Notes: generated by a model from the sequence alone, not told the origin. Positions 8,193-17,899 are shown, counted from the stretch's first letter. The stretch is DNA of 21,941 nucleotides from Hofstenia miamia (GCA_004352715.1 SCFE01000001.1:6836095-6858035), one strand, 5' to 3'. Made by a program: numbers and translations.

Positions 8193-8877
8193 NNNNNNNN
8201 NNNNNNNNNNNNNNNNNNNNNNNNNNNNNNNNNNNNNNNNNNNNNNNNNNNNNNNNNNNNNNNNNNNNNNNNNNNNNNNNNNNNNNNNNNNNNNNNNNNN
8301 NNNNNNNNNNNNNNNNNNNNNNNNNNNNNNNNNNNNNNNNNNNNNNNNNNNNNNNNNNNNNNNNNNNNNNNNNNNNNNNNNNNNNNNNNNNNNNNNNNNN
8401 NNNNNNNNNNNNNNNNNNNNNNNNNNNNNNNNNNNNNNNNNNNNNNNNNNNNNNNNNNNNNNNNNNNNNNNNNNNNNNNNNNNNNNNNNNNNNNNNNNNN
8501 NNNNNNNNNNNNNNNNNNNNNNNNNNNNNNNNNNNNNNNNNNNNNNNNNNNNNNNNNNNNNNNNNNNNNNNNNNNNNNNNNNNNNNNNNNNNNNNNNNNN
8601 NNNNNNNNNNNNNNNNNNNNNNNNNNNNNNNNNNNNNNNNNNNNNNNNNNNNNNNNNNNNNNNNNNNNNNNNNNNNNNNNNNNNNNNNNNNNNNNNNNNN
8701 NNNNNNNNNNNNNNNNNNNNNNNNNNNNNNNNNNNNNNNNNNNNNNNNNNNNNNNNNNNNNNNNNNNNNNNNNNNNNNNNNNNNNNNNNNNNNNNNNNNN
8801 NNNNNNNNNNNNNNNNNNNNNNNNNNNNNNNNNNNNNNNNNNNNNNNNNNNNNNNNNNNNNNNNNNNNNNNNNNNNN
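8193..8877. other. assembly gap of 685 N
   Basis: A run of Ns inside the transposon-like element at 7722-9848. Four long open frames drawn through it consist of unknown residues and are not genes. Any transposase of this element would have to lie here. Confidence 0.98.
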
Positions 8878-9691
8878 ACACCACTAAGGCTGCAAGAATA
8901 CAACATTGATATGAAAAACTAATGTCACTTTGTCAACCGCGTTTCTTTACCCAAAATTTCTGGGGCTTTCTTTATAATATTTGGTCTTGTCGCTTAAATA
9001 CCAGCAATAATTACAGCAAACACCTGGTCTGTGTTAATTAGGTTAGGTAAATGACTGACGTTATCCTATTATTTTTATATCGCTTGATAAATATCAGCAA
9101 AAAGAAACCATGTAAACAGGCGCTTTCAATATTGAATACGTCAAATTTAACCAACATGAGGAATAATGTGAACTAAATTCCCGCCATTGCAATTGTCAAA
9201 TGAAATCAACACGAGGAATCGGTGTTGAACCAATATAATCGATGCTTTATATATTTAATATGTGAATATTCAAGTTATTATAAGTATAATTTATGCAAAG
9301 CTTTAGCACGAAATGAATATTGCTTGTTAACAATAACAAAGTTTATTGACAATATATTTTTTAACGATGCTTTGAAAATTTGTTTCTAAATTTATTTAGA
9401 ATAAAAATGTTCAATTTAAATTTATTATACGCAAAATGATTAGTGCATTGTTGAAGTATATAACCCAGTACATTTTTCAAAGCACCATTGCAATTATTTC
9501 TTAATTATAAAATTATGAATTTGACTGTTGTAATGTAATGGCAATGATAATGTTTGTCATTGATTATTTCTTTGAATGCCAGCAATGTTTATGCTGCATA
9601 ATGCAGTTTTATCTGCTTGTAGCAGAATTATAAAAGTTCTAAAAATAAATTCAGTGATGTTTAAATATGGAGTCTACTAACTACTTTATAA
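8878..9691. other. interior of the element, non-coding
   Basis: No long open frame. Two loosely similar blocks occur (TCGCTTAAATACCAGCAATAA at about 8990 and TCGCTTGATAAATATCAGCAA at about 9080), suggesting an old internal duplication of about 85-90 bp. Nothing resembles a transposase. Confidence 0.45.
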
Positions 9692-9701
9692 ACATTTCGT
9701 T

Positions 9702-9824
9702 GACGTCTTCTAAACGTCTTCTAAACGTCTTCTAAACGTCTTCAAGACGTCTTCTACACCTGACATAGATATCATTATTAAACGTCTTCTAAACCGTTTT
9801 AATTTGTGTTATAAGACGTCTTCT
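9702..9824 (+). repeat. 11-bp repeat array, short right copy
   Basis: About four to five copies of TTCTAAACGTC at 9702-9757, with isolated copies near 9781 and 9814. They are in the same orientation as the left array and just inside the right inverted repeat. Confidence 0.9.
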
Positions 9825-9848
9825 AAACGTTTTATTGTTTATTGGGTA

Positions 9849-10745
9849 TATTTGATAGTTTTTCTGAAATTTTAGTGTAAATCCATTCAAAGAGCATACA
9901 ACCAAAAACATTAATTTAGTGACCGTAAGGTGGTCGATGTGAGACAGTATATTCAAGAGTAACTGGATATCCATGGGCATCTGCAAGCTTATGTTTTCTA
10001 TAATCTTAAATTTATAAGATCCACACAAGTTGAGTCAGACTTGTATATTAGAAAGTCGAAAAGTGCGATTTGGAGCAGACATTGAATTGCTATATGGTGC
10101 TTTATAAAAAGTTTTTATGTGAATAATAGCATTTTCTTTTAATTTATTAAATTTTTTACTTTGAAAACTACGCAAATATTATGCACACAAATAAACTCAA
10201 GAAAATTAAAAAAATGAAATTTTGAGCCGGACTTTCTTTGAAATTTTAGACACATTGAAAACACTCGTGTGAAATAAGACATCATAGCTAAGTTCAGAAA
10301 TCAGGCAAACATTTTACACATCCAGGAAGAGCTTAAATATAGGCAGTACCCTGAAATTTATATCGCTATTTCCGGGTGTTATACGGGGCATTTTAAATAT
10401 CATACTTCTCAAACTAAGTTTAGGATAACTGCGATATATCTAATTGTATTAGTTAATCGCGTCGATAACTGGAAAACATAAATAACTTGACATAAACAAA
10501 GCTAATAACAAATTACGACGAAAAGAGTAACACAACATTTACTGCAATCCTTAAGAACGATGTTTCTAGCGCGACTGCCTTCGAAAAGCCACTTGGTCAT
10601 GTGAATGTAACAATGGATAACATCAGTCTGTTGGTAGGAGACAGTGTTCTGAGAATAGAGTGCATCTATCTCAGTACAGAGACGCAAACTTTTACCACTG
10701 TATGCTAAGCTTGTCATTGTCAAAGTTGAAAGCCAGTGAAGAATC
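9849..10745. other. non-coding, nothing recognised
   Basis: About 900 bases of unique-looking AT-rich sequence. Short open frames on the minus strand (9789-10028 and 10502-10723) have no family resemblance, and the first lies partly in the transposon end. GC content rises around 10560-10740, just before the TAA tract, possibly an unrecognised repeat. Confidence 0.5.

Positions 10746-10824
<79 letters not shown>
10746..10824 (+). repeat. (TAA)n microsatellite
   Basis: About 26 uninterrupted TAA triplets. The open frame giving poly-asparagine here is an artefact of the repeat. It abuts a tRNA-like SINE head and could be the tail of an upstream retroposon. Confidence 0.97.
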
Positions 10825-10825
<1 letters not shown>

Positions 10826-10905
10826 GACCTCAATGGCCAAAGGGTAGAACGCGAAACTGGGGCCACGAAAACCCGGGTTCGAGCCTTGCCCCTTTCCTAA
10901 TATGT
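10825..10905 (+). mobile_element. tRNA-derived SINE head (A and B boxes)
   Basis: TGGCCAAAGGGTAGA at about 10834 resembles the internal polymerase III A box, and GGGTTCGAGCCTTGCC at about 10875 contains a good B box (GGTTCGAGCC). The spacing is about 40 bases, as in tRNA-derived SINEs. The sequence does not fold convincingly as a working tRNA. It sits between the TAA tract and the R2/R4-like LINE. Confidence 0.5.
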
Positions 10906-10949
10906 AAGTGAAGACAAAAGAAAAGGCCCTCAGTCCCCGGCAGGCCTTA

Positions 10950-11566
10950 AATGGTCAGAGGGTGCGAAGACCAATGGACGACGGCATAAATGGACAGATG
11001 AGCAGAACAGAACAGCAATGGAGTGTTACAGAAGAAGCAGGCCAGATGAGAGTGGTTACAGGAAGAGAATGCTGGAAGAATTGTGGAATGCAGGAATGGG
11101 ATTAGAAGTTACAGAGCAGAGGCTTGCAGGACAGGTGCGAAAGTTGCAGTTGGATTAGAGTAATGGGAAAAAGAGAGTTGAACAGGCTAAGCAAAGGGAA
11201 GATGAAGTGATAGACGTTGTGATAGAAGTGGCGGAAGCAGCAGAACCAGTGGGCGCAGAAACTGAAGCAGCAATCAAGGAAGAAGGACTCAAAGAAAGGT
11301 AGTGAGGCAAGCAACTTCAGGCCAATAACATGTCTGCAAACAACTTGGAAATTGCTAACTTCTGTGATTTCAAGTAGGCTGGCATGTTACTTAGAACAAA
11401 ACAGGTTGATACCAGAAGAGCAGAAGAAATGTAGGACAAAGACGAGAGGATGCAAAGATTAGTTGTTGATAGACCAGGCAGTGGTGGAGAATTGTAGGAG
11501 AAGGAAGACAAACTTAGCAATGGCATGCATAAACTACAGGAAGGCATATGACAGCATATCACATAG
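10950..11566 (+). pseudogene. decayed R2/R4-like non-LTR retrotransposon (N-terminal domain and RT start)
   Basis: Frame 1 (about 10964-11155): WTDEQNRTAMECYRRSRPDE, then GYRKRML, then LEVTEQRLAGQVRKL, a conserved N-terminal block of R2/R4-like elements of cnidarians and other invertebrates (recalled, not searched), ended by TAG at 11156. The frame continues to TAG at 11298. A second frame from 11310 reads the reverse-transcriptase fingers: NFRPITCLQTTWKLLTSV, then LIPEEQKKC, TRGCKD, stop TAG at 11460 (a C-to-T change of the expected CAG in KDQLLID), then LLIDQAVVENCRRRKTNLAM and ACINYRKAYDSISH up to the gap. The last is motif A, with the expected first Asp read as Asn. The reading shift between the blocks and the short distance show an internal deletion. 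It cannot be active. Confidence 0.8.
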
Positions 11567-11857
11567 NNNNNNNNNNNNNNNNNNNNNNNNNNNNNNNNNN
11601 NNNNNNNNNNNNNNNNNNNNNNNNNNNNNNNNNNNNNNNNNNNNNNNNNNNNNNNNNNNNNNNNNNNNNNNNNNNNNNNNNNNNNNNNNNNNNNNNNNNN
11701 NNNNNNNNNNNNNNNNNNNNNNNNNNNNNNNNNNNNNNNNNNNNNNNNNNNNNNNNNNNNNNNNNNNNNNNNNNNNNNNNNNNNNNNNNNNNNNNNNNNN
11801 NNNNNNNNNNNNNNNNNNNNNNNNNNNNNNNNNNNNNNNNNNNNNNNNNNNNNNNNN
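11567..11857. other. assembly gap of 291 N between opposed LINE remnants
   Basis: The gap separates a plus-strand LINE on the left from a minus-strand LINE on the right. The rest of the left RT domain and the 3' end of the right element would lie here. Open frames drawn through the gap are not genes. Confidence 0.98.
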
Positions 11858-13835
11858 TAGCGGCGGGGAAAAGAAATCAATAGCTTTTGGAGGGTTGAGT
11901 GTCAAGATGAAATTAGCAGCAATACAAGCACGATTGAAAAACGAGTGAAGGGTGCGGTTTCTTGGGATGACGAATGGAGAAAGTGACAACATCATCAGAG
12001 CGGGAATTATAGAACTTAATGAAATCAACAGAATCAAGATCCAATTTGCGATTGAGCAAGCGATTGAACAGGAGGGGATCACAGGAATAGAAGTAGAGTG
12101 ACAGCGGGATAGTGGAAAATTTGAGAAGAGCGTCTTTGTATGGCAAGGGGGAGATCCATTTGAAGGCACGATCTGGATACGTTTTATACAGTGGAGCAAC
12201 GAACGAGAAGGCCACCAACAGGGCAGGGAGAAGCGCAGATAAGAATAGCGCGAGGAATGGACTTGAACAAAGAGAGTTTCACAGCAGCCGTGGAATTAAA
12301 GGGAACTCTGAGGAAGGAGGCAAAGAGTGAGGAATTAGATTTGCGGAGGCGTAAGGACACATGACGAGTCTAATTTAAGTTAGCAGCAAGTTGAACTCAA
12401 AGATGAATATGATGAAGAGAAAAGTTCACAGAAAGAGGAATATCAGAAGAGAGAGATACAGAAAAGGAAATGCCACATGTCTTGGTTGGACTAAAATCAA
12501 GATGGTTAACGGAAGAACAAGGGGCCAAAAGCTCAAGATCAGAGGTAATATTGGAGGCCGTTGATAGCAACGAGGAAGAAGAGAACAGCAAACACAGAAC
12601 CCTGAGAAGCACCACTAGAAACAAGAGCAGGAGAAGAAATAGACTAGTTGCTTTTGACACACTGACAATGATTGGACAGATAATACTGGAAGAGTTCATG
12701 AAATCAGCATCAAAGCCAAATAAACTTAATTTGTCAAGAACAATAGAATAAGCAAGCCGATCAAAAGCTGTAGAAATGTCAAGAAAGATAATGCAACCAG
12801 GATCATTACGATCAGAGTGGAAATAGCAGTTTTCAATCAAAGTGAGCAGGACCCGGAATGTTACCATGCTAAGAAGAGAAGATGAAGTGACGAATTTTAG
12901 GGAATACGTAACAAAACTCAAGGCGCTCAAAGATGATTGACGGCCGAGAAAGAATAGGTATTGGACGATCAGAAGTGACTTGAGAAGAGGGAAGCTGATT
13001 GGATTTTAACAGTGGGGAGATCCNGCAAACACAGAACCCTGAGAAGCACCACTAGAAACAAGAGCAGGAGAAGAAATAGACTAGTTGCTTTTGACACACT
13101 GACAATGATTGGACAGATAATACTGGAAGAGTTCATGAAATCAGCATCAAAGCCAAATAAACTTAATTTGTCAAGAACAATAGAATAAGCAAGCCGATCA
13201 AAAGCTGTAGAAATGTCAAGAAAGATAATGCAACCAGGATCATTACGATCAGAGTGGAAATAGCAGTTTTCAATCAAAGTGAGCAAGTTAGTGATGGTAG
13301 AAGGACCCGGAATGTTACCATGCTAAGAAGAGAAGATGAAGTGACGAATTTTAGGGAATACGTAACAAAACTCAAGGCGCTCAAAGATGATTGACGGCCG
13401 AGAAAGAATAGGTATTGGACGATCAGAAGTGACTTGAGAAGAGGGAAGCTGATTGGATTTTAACAGTGGGGAGATCCAAGATGTTTTCCAGCAATTCGGA
13501 AAACGCTTAGAGGAGCAAATGTAGGAGAAGAAATGCTTTAAGTGGATGAAAAGAGTTGAAGAGGTTTCATGAATAACAAAGGATGGGACTCCATCATGAT
13601 AGCAAGGACCAGACAACTTGCAGGACTTAAGTATGAGGGAAATATCCTGGGCGTTGAAGACGATGTCACATAGGCGAATTAGCGGGGAGGTTGCAGGTGG
13701 ACCAGGGCAGAGAGATGGAGAGAGAGAGACAGGATCAGAGAAAATCGAAGCGAAATAGGCATTGAAGAGATCAGCTTTCTCCAGATCCAATTGCGCAGAA
13801 AGATGGGCCAGTATAGCAATTGTGAGGGGGGGTTA
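11858..13835 (-). pseudogene. decayed CR1/jockey-like LINE reverse transcriptase
   Basis: Read on the minus strand from about 13835. QLDLEKADLFNAYFASIF is the linker before the RT, followed by GVPSFVIHETSSTLFIHL and FPNCWKTSWISPLLKSNQL (RT fingers). SDRPIPILSRPSIIFERLEF matches the YRPISLLS...KVFER motif. After a stop come GNIPGPSTITNLLTLIEN and motif A, FLDISTAFDRLAYSIVLDKL. Then GASQGSV corresponds to the GVPQGSVLGP motif, after which the YADD box is missing: the sequence jumps to HLDFSPTKTCGISFS (the N..KT..M.F region). The C-terminal part (PDRAFKWISPLPYKDALLKF, then IPLSLYF and LDLDSVDFIKF) is at 12200-11980. Stops, frameshifts, the lost YADD box and a 436-bp duplication show it is dead. 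Confidence 0.8.
12588..13477. repeat. 436-bp direct duplication flanking a single N
   Basis: 12588-13023 and 13025-13477 are the same sequence apart from 17 bases (13286-13302) missing from the first copy, and are separated by one N at 13024. The first copy runs into the N mid-element and the second starts at the equivalent base. This is the pattern of two contig ends that overlap but were not merged because of an indel, so the duplication is probably an assembly artefact within the LINE. The copy with the 17 bases keeps the RT reading frame through GPSTITNLLTLIEN; the other is frameshifted. Confidence 0.9.
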
Positions 13836-14550
13836 ATTCCCTCTAGTGGAAAAATGATTATCCCCGAAGCAGCATGCCTAGGCTAATATACAATCAAGTA
13901 GTTTAGAAAATATTTATCATGCTCTGACAGATTTAGCCAATTTCCTGACTGTAGGCACTATACAACCCTTCTTCTCTAGAAACTTCTCCAGTTCAGCAAT
14001 TATTTTGGCTTCCAAATGAACTAGTTGCGGAAAAAATATCTGTCAATGGTTCATTAGGTTAACAATCATTGTTGGGAGTCTCCTAAATGTGCAAAAGCAT
14101 TCCATAGAGAGAAACACTGCAAACAATTTTTAGTATTACCTCAGAATTGGCAAAAAGTAGTTTTGCAGTCTGTATATATTTCTTTTGGCTTTCAAGAATG
14201 TCAATAGCCGGTGTTAGATTATCCACTTTTTACTACGGTGAGCAAAGTGTTCTGCAACCGTTTTTCCCATTGGGTAACACATACTTGCTTTGCGAGGAAT
14301 AGTGAATTCGTCTAGATGCTGCCTTTTTTTACTGAAATTTGGTTTTACACAAAGAACTAGTTAATTAACTAATTTGTTTCTTAACATACTCAAAGTTGGT
14401 CTAGTAAATTGAAAAAATTAAAGAAATGATTTTTTGGCAAGAATCCTAAAAATGGACATAAAATGGGCTGAAATAGCAATTATCCCTGTCCATCTCTGTT
14501 TCATGTGCATGATTGGTCAAAGCAATGAAAATGTTGATGATTAATTCATC
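13836..14550 (-). other. unassigned region with weak minus-strand coding-like segments
   Basis: On the minus strand several short open stretches look protein-like: MGKTVAEHFAHRSKKWII near 14270, then PAIDILESQKKYIQTAKL near 14200, and LEAKIIAELEKFLEKKGC with VPTVRKLAKSVRA near 14020-13930. They lie in different frames with stops between. They may be parts of an unrecognised decayed transposase or chance. I do not know a family that fits. Confidence 0.2.
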
Positions 14551-14706
14551 CAGTGGCGTAAGGAAGAGACGAGGGACATGATAGGATCGTAAAATGCAAT
14601 TTTAGAGTGCATTTTCTCAATATTTTCAAAAATTTTCGCGGGGCTTTGTCCCGCTTTTGATCATGACAAAAATGTCCCCCGTCAGAAAATTCTGCGCACG
14701 GCCCTG
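14551..14706. mobile_element. 156-bp hAT-like MITE with 8-bp target duplication
   Basis: The left tip CAGTGGCGTAAGGAAG and, read inverted, the right tip CAGGGCCGTGCGCAGAA have the CAGNGNCGT start common to hAT-type MITEs. The flanking eight bases are AATTCATC (14543-14550) and TATTCATC (14707-14714), a target duplication with one mismatch. There is no coding capacity. The interior contains GGGACATGA and its inverted counterpart TCATGACAAAAATGTCCCC. Confidence 0.75.
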
Positions 14707-14714
14707 TATTCATC

Positions 14715-15444
14715 TCATGTGGACAGCTTCAGAATTGTTTGATCTGCAATGCTGTAGTTCATATATTTTCCTTCGTTGTTTATAGGACACAATATGCCTG
14801 TCTTGATAATATCTTTGATAGGGAAAAATGATTTATGAAAAATTAGCATCAAAATAAATGTTCACAATTAACTGATTCTTGCAATACATGTAATATCCGA
14901 CTATCGACAATACACAAATGCAAACATAGCTGTATGATGTTTTCTACACTATAGATTATTTTTATTGAACTTAGAATTACATGGAATTAGCCTATTTTAA
15001 CGCATTAACGTGTAAAAATTTAGATCAGTTCGATTAAAAAATCTGGATAAATTTCACTTGTTGAATCAACGAAATAGTTGTATTCTAAAGAAAACTAGTC
15101 GAGATGGGTCACCGTCTGTTAAAGTAGAAATGTGACGTTTTGTTTTTCAGTAGTTTTTTAGACCTAAAAAGCACCTTACTATTTGTTCTAAGACGACTGC
15201 TTAAAGGGATGTATAATGAAATGTAATGAAAGATATTTTCCATTTAGGAGTTTGTTGAAATATAATAGGCCACCCAATTGTAGTTTTAATTAAATGGGTA
15301 AAAAATTATAAATGAAATATTAAAATATTTTATTCTATTTGAAATATGCATTGGCCAAGTGAGATTACTTGCAATGTACATGCTAAGGTCTTTTACATTG
15401 TCTTCACAATTTATGGGAGCAGAACAATAACTTATTGATTTACT
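14715..15444. other. non-coding, nothing recognised
   Basis: AT-rich sequence with no open frame of note and no inverted or tandem structure that I could see. Confidence 0.5.
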
Positions 15445-15850
15445 TGAGATAGAATAGAATAAAATTTCTTATTAAGTGTAGTACATTGGCATAATTATAC
15501 ATCTCAACAAAAGCTTCTAATACTACACTTAATGCGTCAATAACAACATAAAATAGACATACAAAATGTGGAAATGATATCAAGTTGAATTTGTTGACAT
15601 TAAATGACAGATTTTTGAATGCAGCCCAATTAATAATATTCGACATATCTTCTGATATATCCACAAACAATTTTGACATAATTTTGACATCATCTGCAAA
15701 GATGTACGGAGTACAGTCTGAACAAAAGTACGGCAGGTCGTTTATATTAATTATAAAGAGTAAAGGACCAAACATAAAACCTTTGGGTACACCATTAGTT
15801 ATTTCTAAGCATTCGCAGAAAAAATCGCGAATCTTGACGCACTGAAATCT
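15445..15850 (-). pseudogene. 5'-truncated LINE fragment (RT palm with FADD box)
   Basis: Minus-strand frame: QCVKIRDFFCECLEITNG, then GVPKGFMFGPLLF (the GVPQGSVLGPLLF motif), then INDLPYFCSDCTPYIFADDV with the catalytic FADD intact, then INWAAFKNLSFNVNK and FNLISF. After this the frame switches without a stop to MYNYANVLHLIRNFILFYLK, probably 3'-end sequence joined by a deletion. The 3' end is an ATTCT-like tail (TTTTATTCTATTCTAT on the minus strand, about 15450). It is a different lineage from the two LINEs at 10.9-13.8 kb, judging by sequence. Only about 130 codons survive, so it is inactive. Confidence 0.85.
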
Positions 15851-16828
15851 TCCAATTTCATTGTCTAATGGTTTTTGTAATTAACTATATAAAATACATG
15901 TATATAAAAATTCATGCAAAGTCAAAGCCGGCTTTGTCAAGTATATTCGAAAATATGGTTTTGGTAATAGAATGGGAAGGCTTGATGGATTTAATAAGTT
16001 AATGCATATAGTTGTTGGGTTAGGTTGGTTCTGAGAAATTTAAAATGTTAGTGTATGTGTAGATCAAAGAACTTAGCGGTGTTCTTACACTGGCTAAATT
16101 ATATCCATAGGGATAAATGGAAAACAACAAATGTTTAAGTATTTTTTCACTTTTGGTTTACGTGGTATTGCAATAGTTAACCTTTCCATATACTATTGAA
16201 TATAATGCCTTCAACTATATGCAAATTTCACCCCAGACGGTACAAAAAAACTTCTGCACAATAACACATAGAAATACCACAACTATTGGAGATATACATT
16301 AAAACGTCATTGGATGCTACTTAGGGAATTGCAATTTTATCATACTTCAAAATATTAGTGGCTAAATTATTTTGAGAGCAGGTGAGATTAAAAAGTGAAT
16401 AATATATTAATTTATTTAACAGTGAAACATAATAAATATTTATCATTCAAAATTAATAATAACTACCTTGAAAAGTTCATGAAAAAAATTGTAACGGAAT
16501 AATTTTTATTGAAGTGATAAAATTTCTTAGACTCACTGTGAATTACTCAAGCATGGGGACTGCTTGACATGATAGTAAAATATCTGTCATTCCCGAAGTA
16601 ATTGTATCTTTCTATTGATGTTGAAAAATTGAACACATTTTTTAAGATTAATTTTTGAAAAATATAATTAATATTATCATTGAAGTTGGCATTTTTTACT
16701 TATGCTGTTATTTTTTGAAAAAATATTTAAAACAAATAAAAATATTACCGTTTATGAGGCATATGGCAAAGTAAGTGTTAATTTTATAAATTTTTTCCAA
16801 TAAATGTGAACAATCGTATTTACAGTCT
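15851..16828. other. non-coding, nothing recognised
   Basis: Nearly 1 kb of AT-rich sequence with stops in every frame. I see no repeat, gene or regulatory motif that I can support. Confidence 0.5.
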
Positions 16829-17128
16829 ATATATATATATATATCCCCCTCTAAATGTTTTTTAAAATTCTCATCATGACCGCGTTTCCAAACATAAATT
16901 TTTGAAATTTTCTAGGGTAGTGGCTCTTTAATTTACCTACCCTCATGGTAAATATATTTAAGTTCGAGTGAATACTGTGAGAGTAATGGCCAAAAAATGG
17001 GTTTTTTGGGGAAAAAGTGCGATTCTCGCTAAATGCCTTAGAAATGTTGAACCATTTCCCGCCAAATGTAAGGTTTTTGCATTTTCCATAGTAAAAAGCG
17101 GGATATATATATATATATATATATATAT
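16829..17128. mobile_element. possible MITE inserted in a TA microsatellite
   Basis: TA repeats flank both sides (16829-16844 and 17103-17128). Between them, 258 bases begin CCCCCTCTAAATG and end AAAAAGCGGG; read inverted, the right end is CCCGCTTTTT, so the two tips match at CCCNCT plus the surrounding TA. This may be a small TA-targeting element within the microsatellite, or simply two TA tracts. The minus-strand frame across it (16851-17132) starts with a TA-repeat artefact and matches nothing. Confidence 0.35.
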
Positions 17129-17570
17129 CCAAAATTAATATATGTATATAACATTATTAGTCATAGTAAACAAACCAAAATTCCTTTTCTGGGTAATGAA
17201 CCATTCATGACGTCATTTTTAGATTGTATAAGCAGAGTGCCCAAAAGGTGTTAAGCAAACTTCACATAATGCTATTCTAATTTGCTCCTATATTAGTAAC
17301 AAGATATTATTCTCAGGCATTACAAATTCTGCCATTGATATCTGCTGTATTTTTTAAGAAAAAAGACGAATTTACAGAAAGCAATAAGACCTCATGAAAA
17401 TGTTTTTGTTTTTAGGAAACTTCAATAATTAAAATAATTATTAATTTAATATACTTTGCTAAATTTAATATCTCCATGAACTATTAATAAACCAATTTAC
17501 AACAAAATGCGGTTGTGTATAATTGATGAAAATAGTTTTAAAATTTATGTCCATTCTATATGAAGCAGAT
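17129..17570. other. non-coding, nothing recognised
   Basis: AT-rich. One CRE-like palindrome (TGACGTCA) occurs at about 17209; a single site far from any gene is not evidence of regulation. Confidence 0.45.
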
Positions 17571-17899
17571 TTGTCAATGAGCCAAGCTTCTAACGAGCCG
17601 AGCCGAGCCGGGCCGAGCCCAGCCGAGCTTGACCAGAGTATTGGATATACAATGAGCAAATCAATTTTATAGTGCTGCTTGTTAATTTGATTATGCAGAT
17701 TTTTCTTTTTTTATTCAATATTGCTTACTTATAATCTTATTTTAGAATAATAGGAAGAGCAATTGAAAAAATCCTGAGAGCACAATATTTTTAAAAAAAA
17801 TACGGAGTTGAAATGAGCCTCATTGAAAGATTTTCTGTGCGAGCCTAACTTACTCAAAATTTAAACGAGCCGAGCTTAGAAATTACGGCTTGTTGACAA
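17571..17899. mobile_element. possible small hAT-like element with GAGCC-rich ends
   Basis: The left end TTGTCAATGAGCC followed by AAGCTTCTAA matches the inverted right end (TTGTCAACAAGCC...TTTCTAA). Just inside the left end is a GC-rich run of GAGCC units (17595-17628), and GAGCCGAGC recurs near the right end (about 17868). Clustered GAGCCGAGC-type subterminal repeats are typical of some hAT ends. No clear target duplication is visible. A minus-strand 64-codon frame across the run is a by-product. Confidence 0.4.

Larger units (their letters stand above)
7722..9848. mobile_element. DNA transposon-like element with 24-bp TIRs and 11-bp subterminal arrays
   Basis: The left end (7722-7745, starting TACCCAATAAACAATAAAAC) is repeated exactly, inverted, at 9825-9848; weaker inverted similarity continues inward (CTCTTATAA against CGTCTTATAA). 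TA stands directly outside both ends, giving TATACCC...GGGTATA, consistent with a TA (or TATA) target duplication. Inside each end are repeats of TCTTCTAAACG: a long array on the left and a short one on the right, in the same orientation. Unlike the tips, the arrays are not inverted. The visible interior has no transposase-like frame, but 685 bases are unsequenced. It could be a non-autonomous element of a TA-targeting family or a foldback-like element. No known family is recognised. Confidence 0.75.

Noticed and set aside
8115-8922. Four long open frames on both strands
   Set aside because: They are almost entirely the 685-base N gap; unknown bases are not evidence of coding.
10825-10905. 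Functional tRNA gene
   Set aside because: A and B boxes are present, but I could not form a convincing acceptor stem and cloverleaf; a SINE head fits better.
10660-10911. Poly-asparagine protein
   Set aside because: This is a microsatellite (TAA)n read as Asn codons.
11317-12199. Long minus- and plus-strand frames across 11567-11857
   Set aside because: They owe their length to the N gap; only the RT-like parts outside the gap are supported.
17206-17216. TGACGTCA CRE-like site
   Set aside because: A single 8-bp palindrome in non-coding DNA far from a gene is not meaningful alone.
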